Shown here piece after piece: positions 12,801 through 27,800 of a stretch of 64,000 nucleotides of DNA. The DNA is taken from positions 13,312,001 to 13,376,000 of the forward strand of contig NC_067290.1 in the NCBI RefSeq assembly GCF_020740795.1, written 5' to 3'. The position numbers and the translations under genes are program-made. The first letter of the stretch is position 1. Every line of letters starts with the position of its first letter. This stretch comes from Apus apus (Eukaryota > Chordata > Aves > Apodiformes > Apodidae). The notes below the pieces were generated by a model. The model saw only the letters and a program-made list of their open reading frames with translations, was not told the origin of the DNA and made no database searches.

Positions 12801-15800
12801 GACTTCTAGCCTGTTGTTCTCAAAACTATAGTGTGGAGGCTTTGTTTATTCTCAGTGAGTGGGGTTTCAGTTATACTAAGAATGTGCTGTTGTAAAATGC
12901 TTGCCTCATCAAAGAGCTGAGCTGTCTGCTGCAGGTGTTGTGTGGATTTATTCCCTTGTTATGAATTGGAAGGGATTTGTCAGCAAAGTAAACTTATAAA
13001 ATATTAATTTTGTGATGATCCATAGTATCTGTTTATCCTTGCAGCTACCTTAAAATGAGATGAGTATGTCTAGGGGAAGCTTCTCTATCACAGTTTTGTT
13101 TTGTTGGTTTTGTTTGTGGAAGTGTTGGAAGTGCCCAGAACTATTTCTCTGCTTTCACAGAGCATTTGTTTTTTGTGGAGAGAGGTATGCCCAGATGGAA
13201 AATACTTGTACTGATCTTTGTGCACAGTCAGATTTAGAATAAATCTCTGCATTGAGAGTTTTCAGCCTTTCTTTCCTCCTAAATCTCTCAGTGCCTGGAA
13301 TGGAGGTTGAATGCATGGGTAGGTCCAGGAGAGTGAAGAAGATGGAGGATGGGGAAAAGAGGCTTTTGAATTACTCTGCAGCAAACAAAATAGAATTGAA
13401 GTCCAGAGAACTGTTTACTTTTTATACATCTTCTTCCCTGTAGATATATTAATTTAAAGTTTTCTGTGTATTAATGAGGTTCTGAGGAAATGTGCTTGAT
13501 GAATTAGGTTAGTCTTAATATTTTAAGAAAACTATACATGTAACAGTTTCTTCAAAACACCTTTCTTTCAAATTGGGCTAATCATGGCTAGTAACAGTTG
13601 CTCTAGTTGCTGTTGCCCTTTAATATATGCAGGATGTGATTATTTAAATGTAGTTCAGTATCTTCCATCTTGGAAGTTAAAATTACATGAAAATAAATAA
13701 TTTGGGGATGTTTTTATGAAGTATTTTCAAGTTACAATCTGTAAGACAATCACAGATGATTTCTGGTTAAGAACAAAACTTGCACTGCAGCCAAAAAAGG
13801 GAGAATTCAGCAAAGGTACATGTTGAAGAACAAGAACTGTGTAAATAACATTCAATTACAACGGTTTCTTCTTTTTAGGAGATCAGTGGGATTACTGCTG
13901 CATTGGCTGAAGAGCTCTTCCACAAAGGTAAAAGAACTTGGAAGAACTGAACTGGGAATGGCTTCCTCTGTGCCTGCATTTACTTACCTATGGTGTTTAG
14001 TGTCCAGACAATGAGAGAGCTGAATCTTCTGTATCACTGAGACTTTTTCCTCCCTTCTTTCTCTTCATCTTTTTCTTGCTGTTTGCATTTTGAGTCAAGG
14101 TGTATTTTGAGAGCAGCTATAACTGTAGTGCAACTATGTTTGGAAACCAAAATAGAGGAGTTGGTGAATCTTATTTTTTTTTGAAAAGAACCTACTAGCC
14201 TGTGTCCTTAAAGGATGGGATGTGGTAATGATGATCAGATCTTGGTATGTTTTAGTGTAAGTTGTACAGAAGTTTTTGTATCAATGAGTCTGCATTAAAG
14301 ATGAGACCACTTTACATATCTAATATTGTTCTTCCAGAATTCAGTAAACATGAGACCTGGTCAGTGAATTAAAGGATGGCCTTTTCTGAGGCTGACAGAT
14401 GAAAATGACATGCATGTACTGTAACTGCAACAGCTCTAATCAGTCCCTTAACAGCAGGAGACATGTGAAATGATTAACCCGTACTAATTTTGTTTTGAAG
14501 GACATGCTAGATGCCAGTGTATCATTCCAGTTGGCTGAGGTGATAGGTGAAACATGTATCAACATGCCATTTCAGATTGTTCTGGCATAAAATGAACTTT
14601 AGGTGAAGCTGTTTCAGAGGGTCCATGCAGCAAATTTTGGAACGTTAAGGAAGCTCCTGAAGAAATACTTCCCGACTTTATAGTGCCTGCAGTACCACTG
14701 ATACCAGAATCATCAGGGTCTGACTGCTGTATATTAATGTAGCCTTCCAGTAATGTGCAGCTGGATTCTTGGACTTGCTCCCACTGAAGCCAAAGGGAAT
14801 TTTATTCCTCAGAGTGTTTCTGAGAAGTCTGATCATGAAAGCTGATGCTTTTTTGTCCATGAAAACAAACTGATGTCACTAAAAGGAAGAGGAGGAAGAT
14901 ATTAATTCCACATGTGTGTTCTGACTGCTATAGCCTTCAGAAAGGCTTTTGGATGCTGTTTCCTACTGTTCATAGAATGAAATGGTATTGTAAAAATATT
15001 ATCAGATAATGCATTCCTGTTTTGAGAGCTTGCATTGGTACTAATGTGGTGGAAGTCCTTATACTGTCCATGACATTTTTTACTATTCTGTAGTTTAGTC
15101 AGTACAGCAACAGATGCAAGGTCTGATATTAGATGGCAGATGCTGCTTTTTCTGTGTAGAATAAATCATAACTGCTGTAGAACTGGGATCTCTCGGAAAT
15201 GTTTTAGTAACTCTTACATTATGTAAACAAACTTTCTCTTATGCCACTTCTGTTAAGATCAGGGAAGATTTGCCTTAGGTTGTATTAGGAGCTCCAGGCT
15301 TGTATGAGTGCCTGCTTGAACATCTAGATCACTCTGGTGTTAAAAAAAATCTTTAGCCATTCTGGTTTAAAAGGACGTTGTTTTGGTACCTCAGTCATGA
15401 TCTTAGAGTCTAAATGACCAACGTTATCAAACATTAGATCTTCCAAATATCATTTATTCTTTTGTAACCATTGTAGCATTGTGTCTTATACCATCATACT
15501 CTGTTTTACAGGAGAGCATTTGTTAATGGCTGGGGAAGTCTTTACCATCAGACCCCTGCAATTATATGCTGTCACTCAGCAGTTGCTACAGGGGAAGCCT
15601 ACCTGTGCTAATGGAGATGCCAAAACAGATCTAGGCCATATTCTAGATTTCACTTGCAGACTCAAGTATTTAAAGGTGAGCTGTGCTTGCACCAATACTG
15701 GACATGTTGTTTCTACCAGACTGACATGATTCTTAGCAAACTCTTTACATCTAGTTTAAATGCACAAGAACTTTACTGATAGTAAACATCTGCAAGCATT

Positions 15801-18800
15801 TCAAACTCAATGTTAAACAGGTATTTTTCTGCCAGCCTTCAGTACATGTAGTTCTCTAACAAAGATGTTGATTCTTATGTGATGTGATCTCTGCAGCTGT
15901 GCTGTCTGTATGGATGCAGCCACAGAATCTTACTGGGTTCCAGTAGGAATTGGGGGAGATAAATATTCTTTTCAACCCAGCATTCATTGCAGGCGGTATG
16001 GGTAGGCCTGTGGTTATATATACACATCTGCATACATGCATGTGTATACAAATCCTGCCCCTTTTCTCACCTTTGACTGTATCTGGAAGTTAAAAAAAAC
16101 TAACAAAACCCCTCAGTTTCATAGATGAAATGGCCTTGGATTTATAGCAAAAATGCCATTTTAGAATAAATGTAAAATGGCCTTAAAACGGATCACTTTA
16201 CTGCAGCCAGTTTGTTTTTTTCCTACCAAATGAGTGAATTGGAAAGAATTTTTCTGAGTAATTTTTTTAACACTGCTAGAGCTCAAAATGTCTTTTTACT
16301 CCCTTTATCACATGAAGAACTTCTAGTAACTGCATGGTGTGTCCCAATGGGAAACAAAGTAGTGTATCAGGGAAAGCTTCACCAGAGGACTTACAACTCT
16401 GCAAAAATAAAACCACAGCTGTACTGTATCCCTGTGGATCTTCAGCTGCTGTTGCCACCCTCTGTGTGTATAGAATCCTCTAAACAGAGGGTTCTCTGGC
16501 TGCAGAGCAACTTAACTGTTTAGAAACCTTCCGATCTCCAGAGTTTTTGGCCCTCTGAATGCTTGTGAAGTAGGTACCTTCGGAGCTTGTAAGATACATT
16601 TAAGACCAGAGATTTCTTCAAATATTATACTCACAGCAGACATCAGTGAATCCACCTGTCTTTTATGCTCCCAACATACTCGGAGGCCTGAATCCAATGA
16701 CCACATGGAAATCTTAGATGCATTTTTATTAGATGTGTACCAGTGTCTTAATGTTTTCTTCAGACCAATCTTGTCAATGCCATGAACTTCCTTCCCTATA
16801 GTGGGATTGAAGACAGCTCTGTTTTGGAAGATCCATGTAAAAAAATGCATCTCTGACTTTGTCAGCTGAGAATGAAGCCTTGCTCAGTCTTGCCTGTGGT
16901 ACCTTTTTTGCATGCCCCGTGTGCTACAAAGTACAAGCACAAGGTGGCACTTCAACTTCAGTGCACTTAGCTGGACCGTTTCACATTTTTTGCAGAAGAG
17001 TTCATCTGCAAGGTTCATCGATCATTCCATGCTTGAAAAATTGGTTGGAACTTTGTCTTTCCAAGCTTACTGTATTTGTCCTGTTACCTGTGTAAGGCTA
17101 TATGAAATATGGACAGGTTGGACTGTGTGCACTAATGCTCTTCTTAAATGTTGATGACTAGGTCACTGGAACAGGAGGGCCTTTTGGAACCAGTAACATC
17201 CAGGAGCATCTCCTGCCATTTGATCTGTCAATTTTCAAATCGCTTCATCAAATAGAGGTATGACTGAGTTATAGCTCAAAATTTCATAGAAGCTCTGCAA
17301 ATACCAGGTCTGCTGCAAATATCTAAGAATTGCTAATTGGGTGCTTTCATTTGATGCTAGAATTGGAGAATGCAATGTTTAGAAAGACTTTCATTAATTA
17401 AATGGGTTTTTTTCACAAGTTTTGGAAATATGGATGCCAAATTTAAATGTTTAGAATAGCTTGCACTGTGTGTACTTCACAAAAAATGTGATTTCCAGCA
17501 TATGCATGAAACTTAAACCAGGATGGCATTCCATTGCCTTGAAGATCTTGCAAATGGGTTGCAAGGGGATCTCTTAGTACAAAGTACTTTTAACTTGAAA
17601 GCACCATGTATTTATTACAATGTCCTGACATGAGATTTGCTGGTGAAGGCAGACTTTTGCATACAGTACTTCTTGCTTGAGAATTTACAGATATTTTCAT
17701 CCATCTGCTCTCAGTGTGAGTGACAGGGTTTCTAGCAGTTGTTCAATGAGTATTTTACAAAATACTTTCCTGACCAGATCTTTCCAGAGAGGATATCCAA
17801 CTGTCATGCAGTCTGTACTCTGCTTTTGGTGGGTGCCATATTTTTTCTAGTACATGAACGTAGTTGTTTCATTGATATGAGAGACTGGGTTGTATAAGAA
17901 CTGGAGAGGATTTGTAAAGTCAGTGATAGATATTTTAATGTGGGAAAGAAACTACAGCAGGCTGAAGAAGGGGAGAGTGCCATGCTGCAGGGAGGCTACT
18001 GCAGTGTAGTATCAGTTTTCTTCTCCTGTGAGCATGGATAGTTTCAGGTGTAGCTTTGCTTAAGGTGGGGAGAAAAAACAATTTTCTTCTTCATTAATAT
18101 AAAATTATGTTAATGAAAGACTCACTGGCACCAGACTGGTATTTTAATCTAGTAATAAACACTGTCCAAAAATTAACAGTGGTAAACTGGAAATAATTTT
18201 CTGAAGGGTGGCAGGAGCTCTGTTTAGTGTGATTTCCCTAATATACCAGCAAATGTGCCAGTTGTCCTGGTTGCATGATGTGTGTGATCATCTATAGAAA
18301 AGGATCTGGTTGCTGGGCATAGGCTGTAGTGGACTTTTGGTGGTGTTCCAAACTGAGCTACAGAAAAGACTCTAATTTCTAATTAACTTGTGTAATTAGC
18401 TCACTAGCATATTAAATAGTAACTTTACTTCCTAGACATTTATTTCTTATTTACAGTAAAGAACATATGATATTTAAATATCTGCAGCTAAAGCGGTAGC
18501 TTGAGATACCTCTCTTTTTGCTAATAGTAAAATACTGTACCCTATTAATTGGCCTGGTTAGTTTCTCTGTGAAAAATACACAGAGCAGGTAAAAGTCAGT
18601 GGATAAGAACTTTTGTTTAACTGTTTGAATTTCACATTTCTGTATTTGTCTTTAACTTCTTGCTTTAGCTTTACCAAATGTTAGTATTTGTGATGTGATA
18701 GTGTCTGGAGATGTTAAGGGAATATTGTAACTACTTTCCACATTGGTAGAGAACCTGCTGATGCAGCATTTAGCTACCTTGTCCTGGTCTCTGTTCTAGT

Positions 18801-21800
18801 GTGTCTGACACTAACTTTTTAAAATAGATCAGTCACTGTGGGGGAAAGCTTATCAAAGGGCTGACTTCATCAAAACATGCTCTGGCCACTATGAGTGTTC
18901 GATTTTCAGCAACATCAATGAAGGTAAGAATGAGCTCTTACTTCTGGTGAGTGTTCAAAGCACATGCAAAAATAACATGCACATTGTGGAAATATCAACT
19001 TGGAGTCCATGTACTTTTTTGTGCTGCTTGTTGCAGGTTCTGCTTTTAAAGTAATAGAACTGAAAGGGTTTGTAAACCTTTCAGAATCTCAACTTGAATG
19101 TCGAGGAAATGTTTACATGTGTCCCTTCACAGGGACTTTTGTGATGCTTTTGTTAGAATGTATGTTTCTGTTATTCATCCAGAACTGAATGTTTGTCTTG
19201 TTCTTCTGTCTGGGTTTTGATTTAGCAAGGGAAATCCAGTAGCATAATTTCCACAGTCCCTCTATTGTTCCTCCACGTTCCCCAATTTGGATTGGCTACT
19301 AGTGTTGAAACTCCCTCCTAAACCTAAAGTAACTGACCCAGTCAGCTCACATTTTAAGATGTGCAACTTTAATCTAGGTGATAATAAAGCTTAGAATCTT
19401 AAAAACATAAGGTTGTTTAGATTGTTCTAAAAACTGTTAGCTTTCACCAAAAATGAAAGCATAGTTATTATAGTGTGCTTGTCTATAATAGGAAATCCTA
19501 GTCCCTGAGGCCTCAGAGTTTGATCAGTGGGAGCCAGAGGGTGCAACTTCAAGTTGTCCAGTGACAGCAATTATCCCAACTTGGAGAACTTTAACAACTT
19601 TGGATATGAGTCACAACAGCATCTCTCAAATTGATGATTCAGTGGTAAGAAATATTTTTATTTGTGGGAAAGAGAATGACTGATCTTCTGTGGCACGTTA
19701 CACAGCAGGGGTTTTGCGTTTACTTCATGTATCTTTTTTCTGGAATACTTCCAGTTGCACTTTGTTGGTTAGCCACCTGAGTTAGTGCTAGATTTTTTTC
19801 TTTTACTGGTTTGATACTTTCTTTGCTAAAGGAGAAAAGTTTGTCGTTCTGTGCTCTGTAAACAATGCTTCCATGAATACTGACTTGGAAATGTGATTTT
19901 ACTGTTGGTGTTGGCCTCAGGCCACTTTAAAAAGTCCTTATTTAAAAAAAACAAACACCTCTTGGCCTCAACTTTGGAGTGTTATCAAGGCTGAAGCTTC
20001 TTGCATATTTAAAAACCTGTGGCTTCTTGGTAGCCTTCTTGACATCAAAACAATATGAAGAGTGGAAGCAAAATACGGAGTATTTTGCCAGTGCCTTAAG
20101 ATTCCATTTTGTAAATCAGTTATTAACAAAAAAACCTGAGCACTCATCACAGGAATGTGTGTCAAATATGAACATAATTTTATACTTAACCTGGTCTTGG
20201 GAAGAGGGAAATATTTGTCTGTAGCTCAACAAGAGATCATGGACTTTTGAAGTGCAGTTCTCTTGTTCAGCATTTTTTGAAATGTAGATTTAGGATTCTT
20301 CAGGACAGACTCCAAGCCTTAGCTACAGGACAAATAATCGAGATTATAACCAAAATAAAGCAGATGCAAATAAGATGACATCAAAATTCAGCATCAAATT
20401 GAAGTCCTCCAAAAACAAGACTTCCTGGGTTAAAGTGCATTTTTGAGAAGTTTTTATGACCTTGTAATGCTTTGGTGGTATAGTCAAAACATGGAAACAA
20501 ATCACTCAACTTGTACAGTTTGGTGCTGTCATTAAGCAGGTTTCTGTGTAACATAGGCTTGTTTCATAAGGCAGGGACCCGTGTGAATGAGTTTGATCAA
20601 TAGTAAATGGGGCCAAACTGGGAGCAGCTTATTTGCCTTCAGTGAGAAACCAGGTTTCAAATTCAAACTTAAACATGTTCCTCAGAGTAACCTGGTTTTC
20701 TTAAGAGCAGGATTCAACTCTTTTGTTGCACTAAGTCACACTGAATGCTGGTTTAATACCAAAAGCTGGAGAGATAATATGCATTGGAGAGTGCCTTTCC
20801 TTTGCTTGTTGGTCAGCTGATAGTGAAGGAGGTATGGTCCAATTTCTAAGCTGAAATGCATTTAACACATGCTTCTTTTTCTTCTCTAGAAATTAATTCC
20901 ACAGATTGAATTCCTGGATCTGAGTCACAATGGGGTGTCTCTGGTAGAAAATTTACAGGTAAGTGGTGCTTTTGAAGGTGGGCTTTTTTACGCCAGGCTG
21001 CCTGGGACCTTAGAACACATTTTCTTGCTTCAGAATTTTGTTGCTCATCTTCCTCATGGAGAATATTTTAAACCCAAACAGCTTATCCTTCATAACAAAG
21101 TATTCTTTTAACAGTGCATTTCTTATTTACTCTAGATATTTTGATTTCTTTGGCAATATTGACATACAACATTTAGTTCTTACCTAAATTGATTTACTTC
21201 CAGCTGTATCTGTGGGTTGGTTAAAATATAGTTGAAGTAGCCACTCTACAAGCTTGAACCCAAGTAATGAACAAATTTGTGTCATCTTTTTCATCTTTTG
21301 TGCACAAAAAATGAGGAAGCTTATAAAATGTTTTGATATTGTTTAATGAGTTGGTGTGTGACATGGAGTTTTCTGTGCTTTTGTAGCATCTTTATAACCT
21401 TGTTCACCTGGACTTATCATACAACAAGCTTACATCACTAGAAGGTGTTCACACAAAACTGGGAAACATCAAAACTCTGAACTTAGCAGGAAATCAACTG
21501 GAAAGGCTATGTGGTCTTAACAAACTGTACTCATTAGTCAACTTGGATCTGAGCAACAACAAAATAGAACAGGTAACTGTTGATTTTCAGTGTCAGATTG
21601 AATTGTGCTGTAGATCACAAGCAATTTCTTTTAGTGGGTGAAACTACAAACAAAAGTGATTTTTTTTTTATGGTTATTTTATGTATGTGATCTATGCAAG
21701 AAATGCTTGGTCAGTATGCTCACTTTCATTTAGCCAATCTGTATTCATCTCTTTATTCAAAAACTTTCAGATTGATGAAGTGAAAAATATAGGAAACCTT

Positions 21801-24800
21801 CCATGCTTAGAAAAGTTGGTCTTATCCAGCAATCCCCTGAGCATCATTCCTGATTACCGGACTAAAGTACTTGCCCAGTTTGGGGACAGGGCCTCAGAGG
21901 TAAGCCACTGTGTGCTGCTTTTGGAGGGTGCTAAGTTTACCAAGCATGTCTGAGCTTATATTAAATTATCATGTTAGAGCAAGGTCTAATGTGGTAATTG
22001 TTTTATGCAGTGGTTACAAAAACAGTTTTTGCCTTAAGCGAAGATAGTTTTGGAGTATTACATTAATAACAATCAATCGCTGAGCTAACTTGTGTTCAGT
22101 ATTTTTCCATGTTTTAACACTTTTAGGTCTGTTTGGATAACATTGTTACCACAGAAAAGGAACTAGACACTGTGGAAGTGCTGAAAGCTATTCAAAAAGC
22201 AAAGGAGGTGAAATACAAACTGAGCAGCTCTGATAAAAAGGTGAGTTTGGTGCTGTGAGAGGAGTCAAATGTGTTGTGTGCAAAAGCCGTTTACAAAAAA
22301 CACTTCTACAAATTAGATCTCAGCAGAATTCTTTGTGCTTTTTTGTGATTTAATGTAGTATGAATTTTTAGTATTGCCTCTTTTTCCAATTTGGTTTTCA
22401 GTGTAATTTCACTAATTATGGGACCTTCCTTTCTGTGATGGCCTTGGAGACAGGAAGTGGGAGGAAAAGATAAAATTACTTAATGGTGTACACAGTTGAT
22501 ACACAGTTGACCTTAACAGCCATATTTTACATCTTATTCAAGTATTGCTGAGGTGTGATTAATGCATGTATTGCAGAGTACTGAAGTAACTTTCCCAAAC
22601 TTTCTTCTTGTGGATATTTGGGGAAGAATCAGAAATATGAATCCCTCTCTGCCTTCTCGTATGTGTCTGTGTGCTGTGTAGTTGGTTAGTCTTGTTTTGG
22701 TAATGAACTTCTTATCAGAATCTGTTCTGTCCCTGCAGTGTAGAAATCCTGTTGCCATTCTCTTGTGGTTTGTGAAACTCACTGGTAATTTTGTCAATAC
22801 AGTAATCAGTCAGTGATCAGAATGATTTCTCTAAATTCTTAGTGGAATTCCACTTAGTGTAAAAATAGAAACTTCAGAGGACATCACCTTAAAAAAAGCT
22901 GGCACTAACTTTCTTTTACTAAAAAATAAGAAAGCTTGTGTAGACTTACTTAATTTCAGGATCTAAAGTCCTGTGTATTTAGGTTTTTTCTTTAATCACT
23001 GCATACTTTCTTTGTTAGATCAGTGAGGACTCCAGGCTCACTGCTGCCAGCTCCAAATCAAACTGTTCTCTTACTGTTCGTCCTTCTTCTCCCTCTCTGC
23101 CTCGTCCTGTCAGCTCCAGCCAAGGTAATCATGTATGTATCGTGCTGCTGGGCTGAGCCTCTTGGTTCTGCTTTTCTGAGCTGCATTGATATACATGAAT
23201 ATTATGTGCATCCATATAGGGCTTATCAAGGCAAAGCAGAAAGACCTGGTAGTATTGGCTTAAACAGTGGCAGCTGTATGTGAATCAGCAAAACTGACCT
23301 GTTCACTGCAGTACTAATGAACTGTAGTTGAAGTTTGGGTACAGGACTACTCTTACTCTCTATCATCGTGCAGAAATCACCAGCAGATTCTTTTCCTAGT
23401 TTAGATCTGTGCCTTAATGGAAAACCATGGCATGTACAGACATGTTTTAAAATGGCTTCTCTACCTGCTTTTGGTCTGCAAAATGTGAGTTCAAGAAGCA
23501 CATGTTCCATTATCGCTTTTTTGCAAGAGCTGCATTTCTGTCAAACGAGAAGGAAGATAGAAAAAGGAGATGACTAAAAGGCAGTTGTGGGATTGGTGTT
23601 CTGGCTGAAGCCTGTGGTTTCAGCACATCTGTTGTGCTCTACAGCACCTTCTAACCTTACCTGAAATTTCTTTCTACTGTATGTTTCAAATAAGCATGCC
23701 TGTTCAATTAGCAACATAGAAGAATAGTTTTTCATCTTGTGCAAGAACCCTGTAAGACTTACTTATGTGAATGTTCATTGGTGACTGAGAAGAGATAAAG
23801 ACACTTTTTTGGCTTTTGCCTGATTGAAAACTTAGAGTGCAGCTGTATATGAATAGTGGGAGAAGACTTTGTAACCCTGTAAAAGAGAAGGGGTTATATT
23901 CTCAGTAATTCAGGAAGGAACTGCTTACTCTTACCAATAAATCAGTGAATTGGTGCATAGGGAAGCAAAACATCTGAGAAGCTTGATCTTTGAAAAAATT
24001 CCATTGCTATGATTTCTGTAAAATTATTAGAGGTTTCATAGTTCTCTCTAAAAAAATGAAATTGTTCTGACAGCATTTGATTAAAGGACAGACAACTTGC
24101 ATAAATAGCAACTAAATCTGTATCTAGTTTGCTTTTGTAGCCCTTCTAGATCACTTTGCACCTACAGATAAAATGCCAGTTTTTCCAAAAATTAAGTTAG
24201 TTCTTTACGTTGTGTTTAAGTTACAGGATTTACAGTTTGTCTTTATAACAACCTGCAGTTTTATATAGGATGAGCTTTAAAAATGCTTACTAGCAGTCAC
24301 TGTTTAAAAGTTTTGTCAATAGTCTTTTTCTAGTACAGTAAACATTTAGGAGCAAATGAGTCTTGGAAGAAGAAAAAGATCTTTCTTTCTGAAGTACTTG
24401 AGTTTTATAGAAAGACTGGCATAAGATTCAAGGTTTATTTACTGTAGTCCTTTTCCATAAGGTTCCTTTAGTAGGGTATTGAGGAATGCTTTTATAAATC
24501 GTGGGAAAATGAGACTAGGTCAGGCCATTTCCCAGCTTTAACAGTAGAAACTGAGTATTTGCTATATTGCTAGCTAGCAAGGGTTGTTTTCAAAAGACTG
24601 TTTTTTAAAAATCTCTTTTTAAAGAAATGGAAACACAATTAGTTTCAGTTAGACTTTAAATTGTGAATAATGGATTAATTTCCTGATATGCTATTTCAAT
24701 GAATTGTTTTCTCTGCAGTTTTTCTAGACACCATCTGTTTCCGTAATGTATTATTCAAATTAAATGTCACTGGCAAATGGCTTATGGAAAAAGATTAAAT

Positions 24801-27800
24801 ATTTATATAGGAAACAGAAAACCAAAAATAATGCTGTCATGTTATGCTTTTCCTGACAGTCTGAGTTTCCTTCTTGCTAACACAGTATTTTGTTGAAGTA
24901 ATAAATGCCACTTGTTTCCTCTGACTGTGAGATGGTTTGATGTAATCTACCATCAATCCAGAAAGATACATGCAGGAGTTTTCATGCTCAAGCCAGGAAC
25001 ATATCCACACTGATTCTGTTGTTTGCATATTTATATACTTGAGCTTGCTCAGTGGTAATACTGAATTGCTCTTTTGTGCCAGTGAATATCAGTTAAAAAG
25101 TTAAATGTCCCTGAGAATGTTGGCTCATATACATTCATATGTTTTTACTGATGTTTCAGCTTCGAACCCTTTAAACCTTTAAAATAAGTTGAGATAATTG
25201 TCTTGGGTGGCTTTTGAGGGACCAGACCTCCTGAGTCTTTGAAGGTTGTACACAGATACTGTCCTTGTTCACTTGAAGCCTGCAAAAATTTGAGGTGATG
25301 CTACAGAATTTATGAAGAGTTGTCAGTGGTGTTTTTGCCAACCTGGCAATGTTTTAGGAAAAGTAAGGATTAGTAATAAAACTGACTAGTTCTGTTAAAA
25401 CTAAAGCAGATGATGAGCTCTAACATCAAATGGGGAGATTGAAATTGATAGCTTGAAAATGAGATTTTAACAGTCTTTAATGCAACTTTTAATGCAGTAA
25501 AAAATACTTCCTTATTTAGGCTAAAATTCTGCCTGCCTGTTTTGTCCTGGCTGTCAAATGAAAATACCCTTTAGCTTTCATGAAATACGAGCAGAACTTG
25601 ATTATACAATTTTAATTACACTGTTTTGACAGATACTATTAGACATTCATTTTGCTTTTACTTCAGTGATTTTAAGAGCTGTTCATATTTGTTCTAGAAA
25701 TAATTTGTGAAGAAACAGTCCTAGCCAGCAGTTTTTTGCAATCCAGTGGTTCGACTCCTACAGACCATACAGTTCCCCAGAGATGCTTTGAAATACCAGA
25801 CTCCAGATGTAAAAATCAGGTAATTGCCATCCTTCTGTTTATTTTATGGTACTTAAGTGTTTTTGTGAGCTTATTTCTGATATCAGTCTCCTTTTATACT
25901 AAAGGAAACTTTCCGTGGGAAAGTTTTTTTATTATTAGAGCTATTATAATTGATAGATAGGTAGCCCCAGACTGAAATCAAGAGGTTGGTCCACCTTGTG
26001 AATTTAATGCATAATCCAGGTTTACCAGAGTTGCAGAGAATTATTGTCACTATCTCATGGCTTTGAGATGTTTACCTAGTATAAGTATCACATCATTTAC
26101 TGTTGGGATACACAAAACTTCTATCTTCCTACAGTGTCAGGATTTGGAAGGTGGTTCTCATGCTAGTGGAGTGGAAGAACATTCCCCCTGTCAATAAGCA
26201 GTGTCCTTCATTTGTCTCCTCCAAATTCCTTCTGTTTCATAACTTCTGTTACACTTCTGTAACGCTCTTTATCTGTGTGGCTTCAAGGAATGCGACAGCA
26301 AGACTTGGGAAAATCCTTTTTGCTACCAGTAGAATTGTCAAATTCCTTTAGTTTTTTGTCTCTTCAGTAAAAGAAGCTTTTTACTTTTTCAGTAAAAATT
26401 TGTAGTGTGCTGAAATGTCTGTGGATCACAGGTTGGATCTGTTCTCAAGTCAGCAGCAGAGTTTCTTCTTTCCCTGCTTTAACTGAATGCACAACCTAAA
26501 GTAAGCAGAATGTTTCAGCATCCTCATAGGATAGCTGTTCAGATACCCATGAGTACAGCAGTTGTGACTTTGTAGTGAGCTGTTTAGCTTTGAAAAACAG
26601 GAGTCAGCATTAATTTTGTTCTCATGTGTACTGAACTCTGACAGCTGCTGTAAATAGCAGATGGCTTCCTGATGTTTTCTCCTTCTCCTTAGGAACCTGC
26701 CTCTCTATTGGATTCATGTAAAGAGTATGGAAGTGGTCATCATATGTGGTATGCTAGATATATAAATTCTGGTTTATATATATATAAATTCCTTGTTAGT
26801 TTTGGGGTAGTAGCAGTGGATGCTGCATTTTTACACCCAGCCTTTAAGGCATAACGGTTGTTTGCATTGTTCACTGTCTGGTTTAACCACTTCATGAGTG
26901 AAAATCAATTTCATGGTGTAAAGTTTTTGACTGTTGAACCCTAGAATACAGTTAGTAGTTTCAAAACCAGCAATAGTTGTATAGTAAAGTGCTTTAACTT
27001 GTAAGGGGATGATTATTGGGGATGGGAAATGGATGAATTAAACATATTAGTTTTCACTTCCTGTAGAATTGCACTCTACCAGCCATTAAAATTAAGGGCT
27101 GTGTGAAGATGGTTGACAAAAATCACACTGACTTAACTGTGGTAAAAAGAGTAAAACCTCAAAGTTCTGAGAAGCAGCACCATGAATCAATCTTAGGTAG
27201 CTATGACTGTTCTTAAACTCAAGCTTGTCCTTATTGTGGCTTATATCTCTCTTGAAGTTTGGATCGTTCAGAGGAAGAGCACAGTGTGGTGCCTGACCCC
27301 TGCGACACCGTCATCTTGCCTTTTAATTGTATGTCATACACTGCCACAAACCAAGATTTTATCCAGTACCTTTCTGCCTTGATAGTGCAGACTGTGCAGA
27401 GATCACTCCCCTCCTTTACAGAGAATAAAGGAAGCCCACTGGATGATTCCAGAACCACAGAGAAAGAAGATGGATATTTTGAAATGGGACTTCATGAAGG
27501 ACATCAGACTTTTGAGTTCAGCACTACTTCAGATCCTCAATCATCTGACAACAAAGTGGTAGAGAGTGTTGACATAGTCAAAATTCTCTGGAGTTTTTCT
27601 ATTCACATTCACAAAGGACTCAGGCAGTTTGCTTCCTGTTTGGTTTTGACTGATGATGTGCTTGCTGTGTTTGAGATTCCTCCTCAGGAACTGAGAGAAA
27701 ATTGCCAGCACATCCCTTCTGCCTTGAAATTAACGGCATGTTTTCCATATACTGATTTAACAGAATTTGGCTTTCTCCTGCCAGAAATCTGTTTAACACT

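Noticed and set aside
24567-24580. 14-base palindrome TTGCTAGCTAGCAA
   Set aside because: Isolated, in AT-rich intron DNA, with no spacer or repeat copies; easily due to chance.
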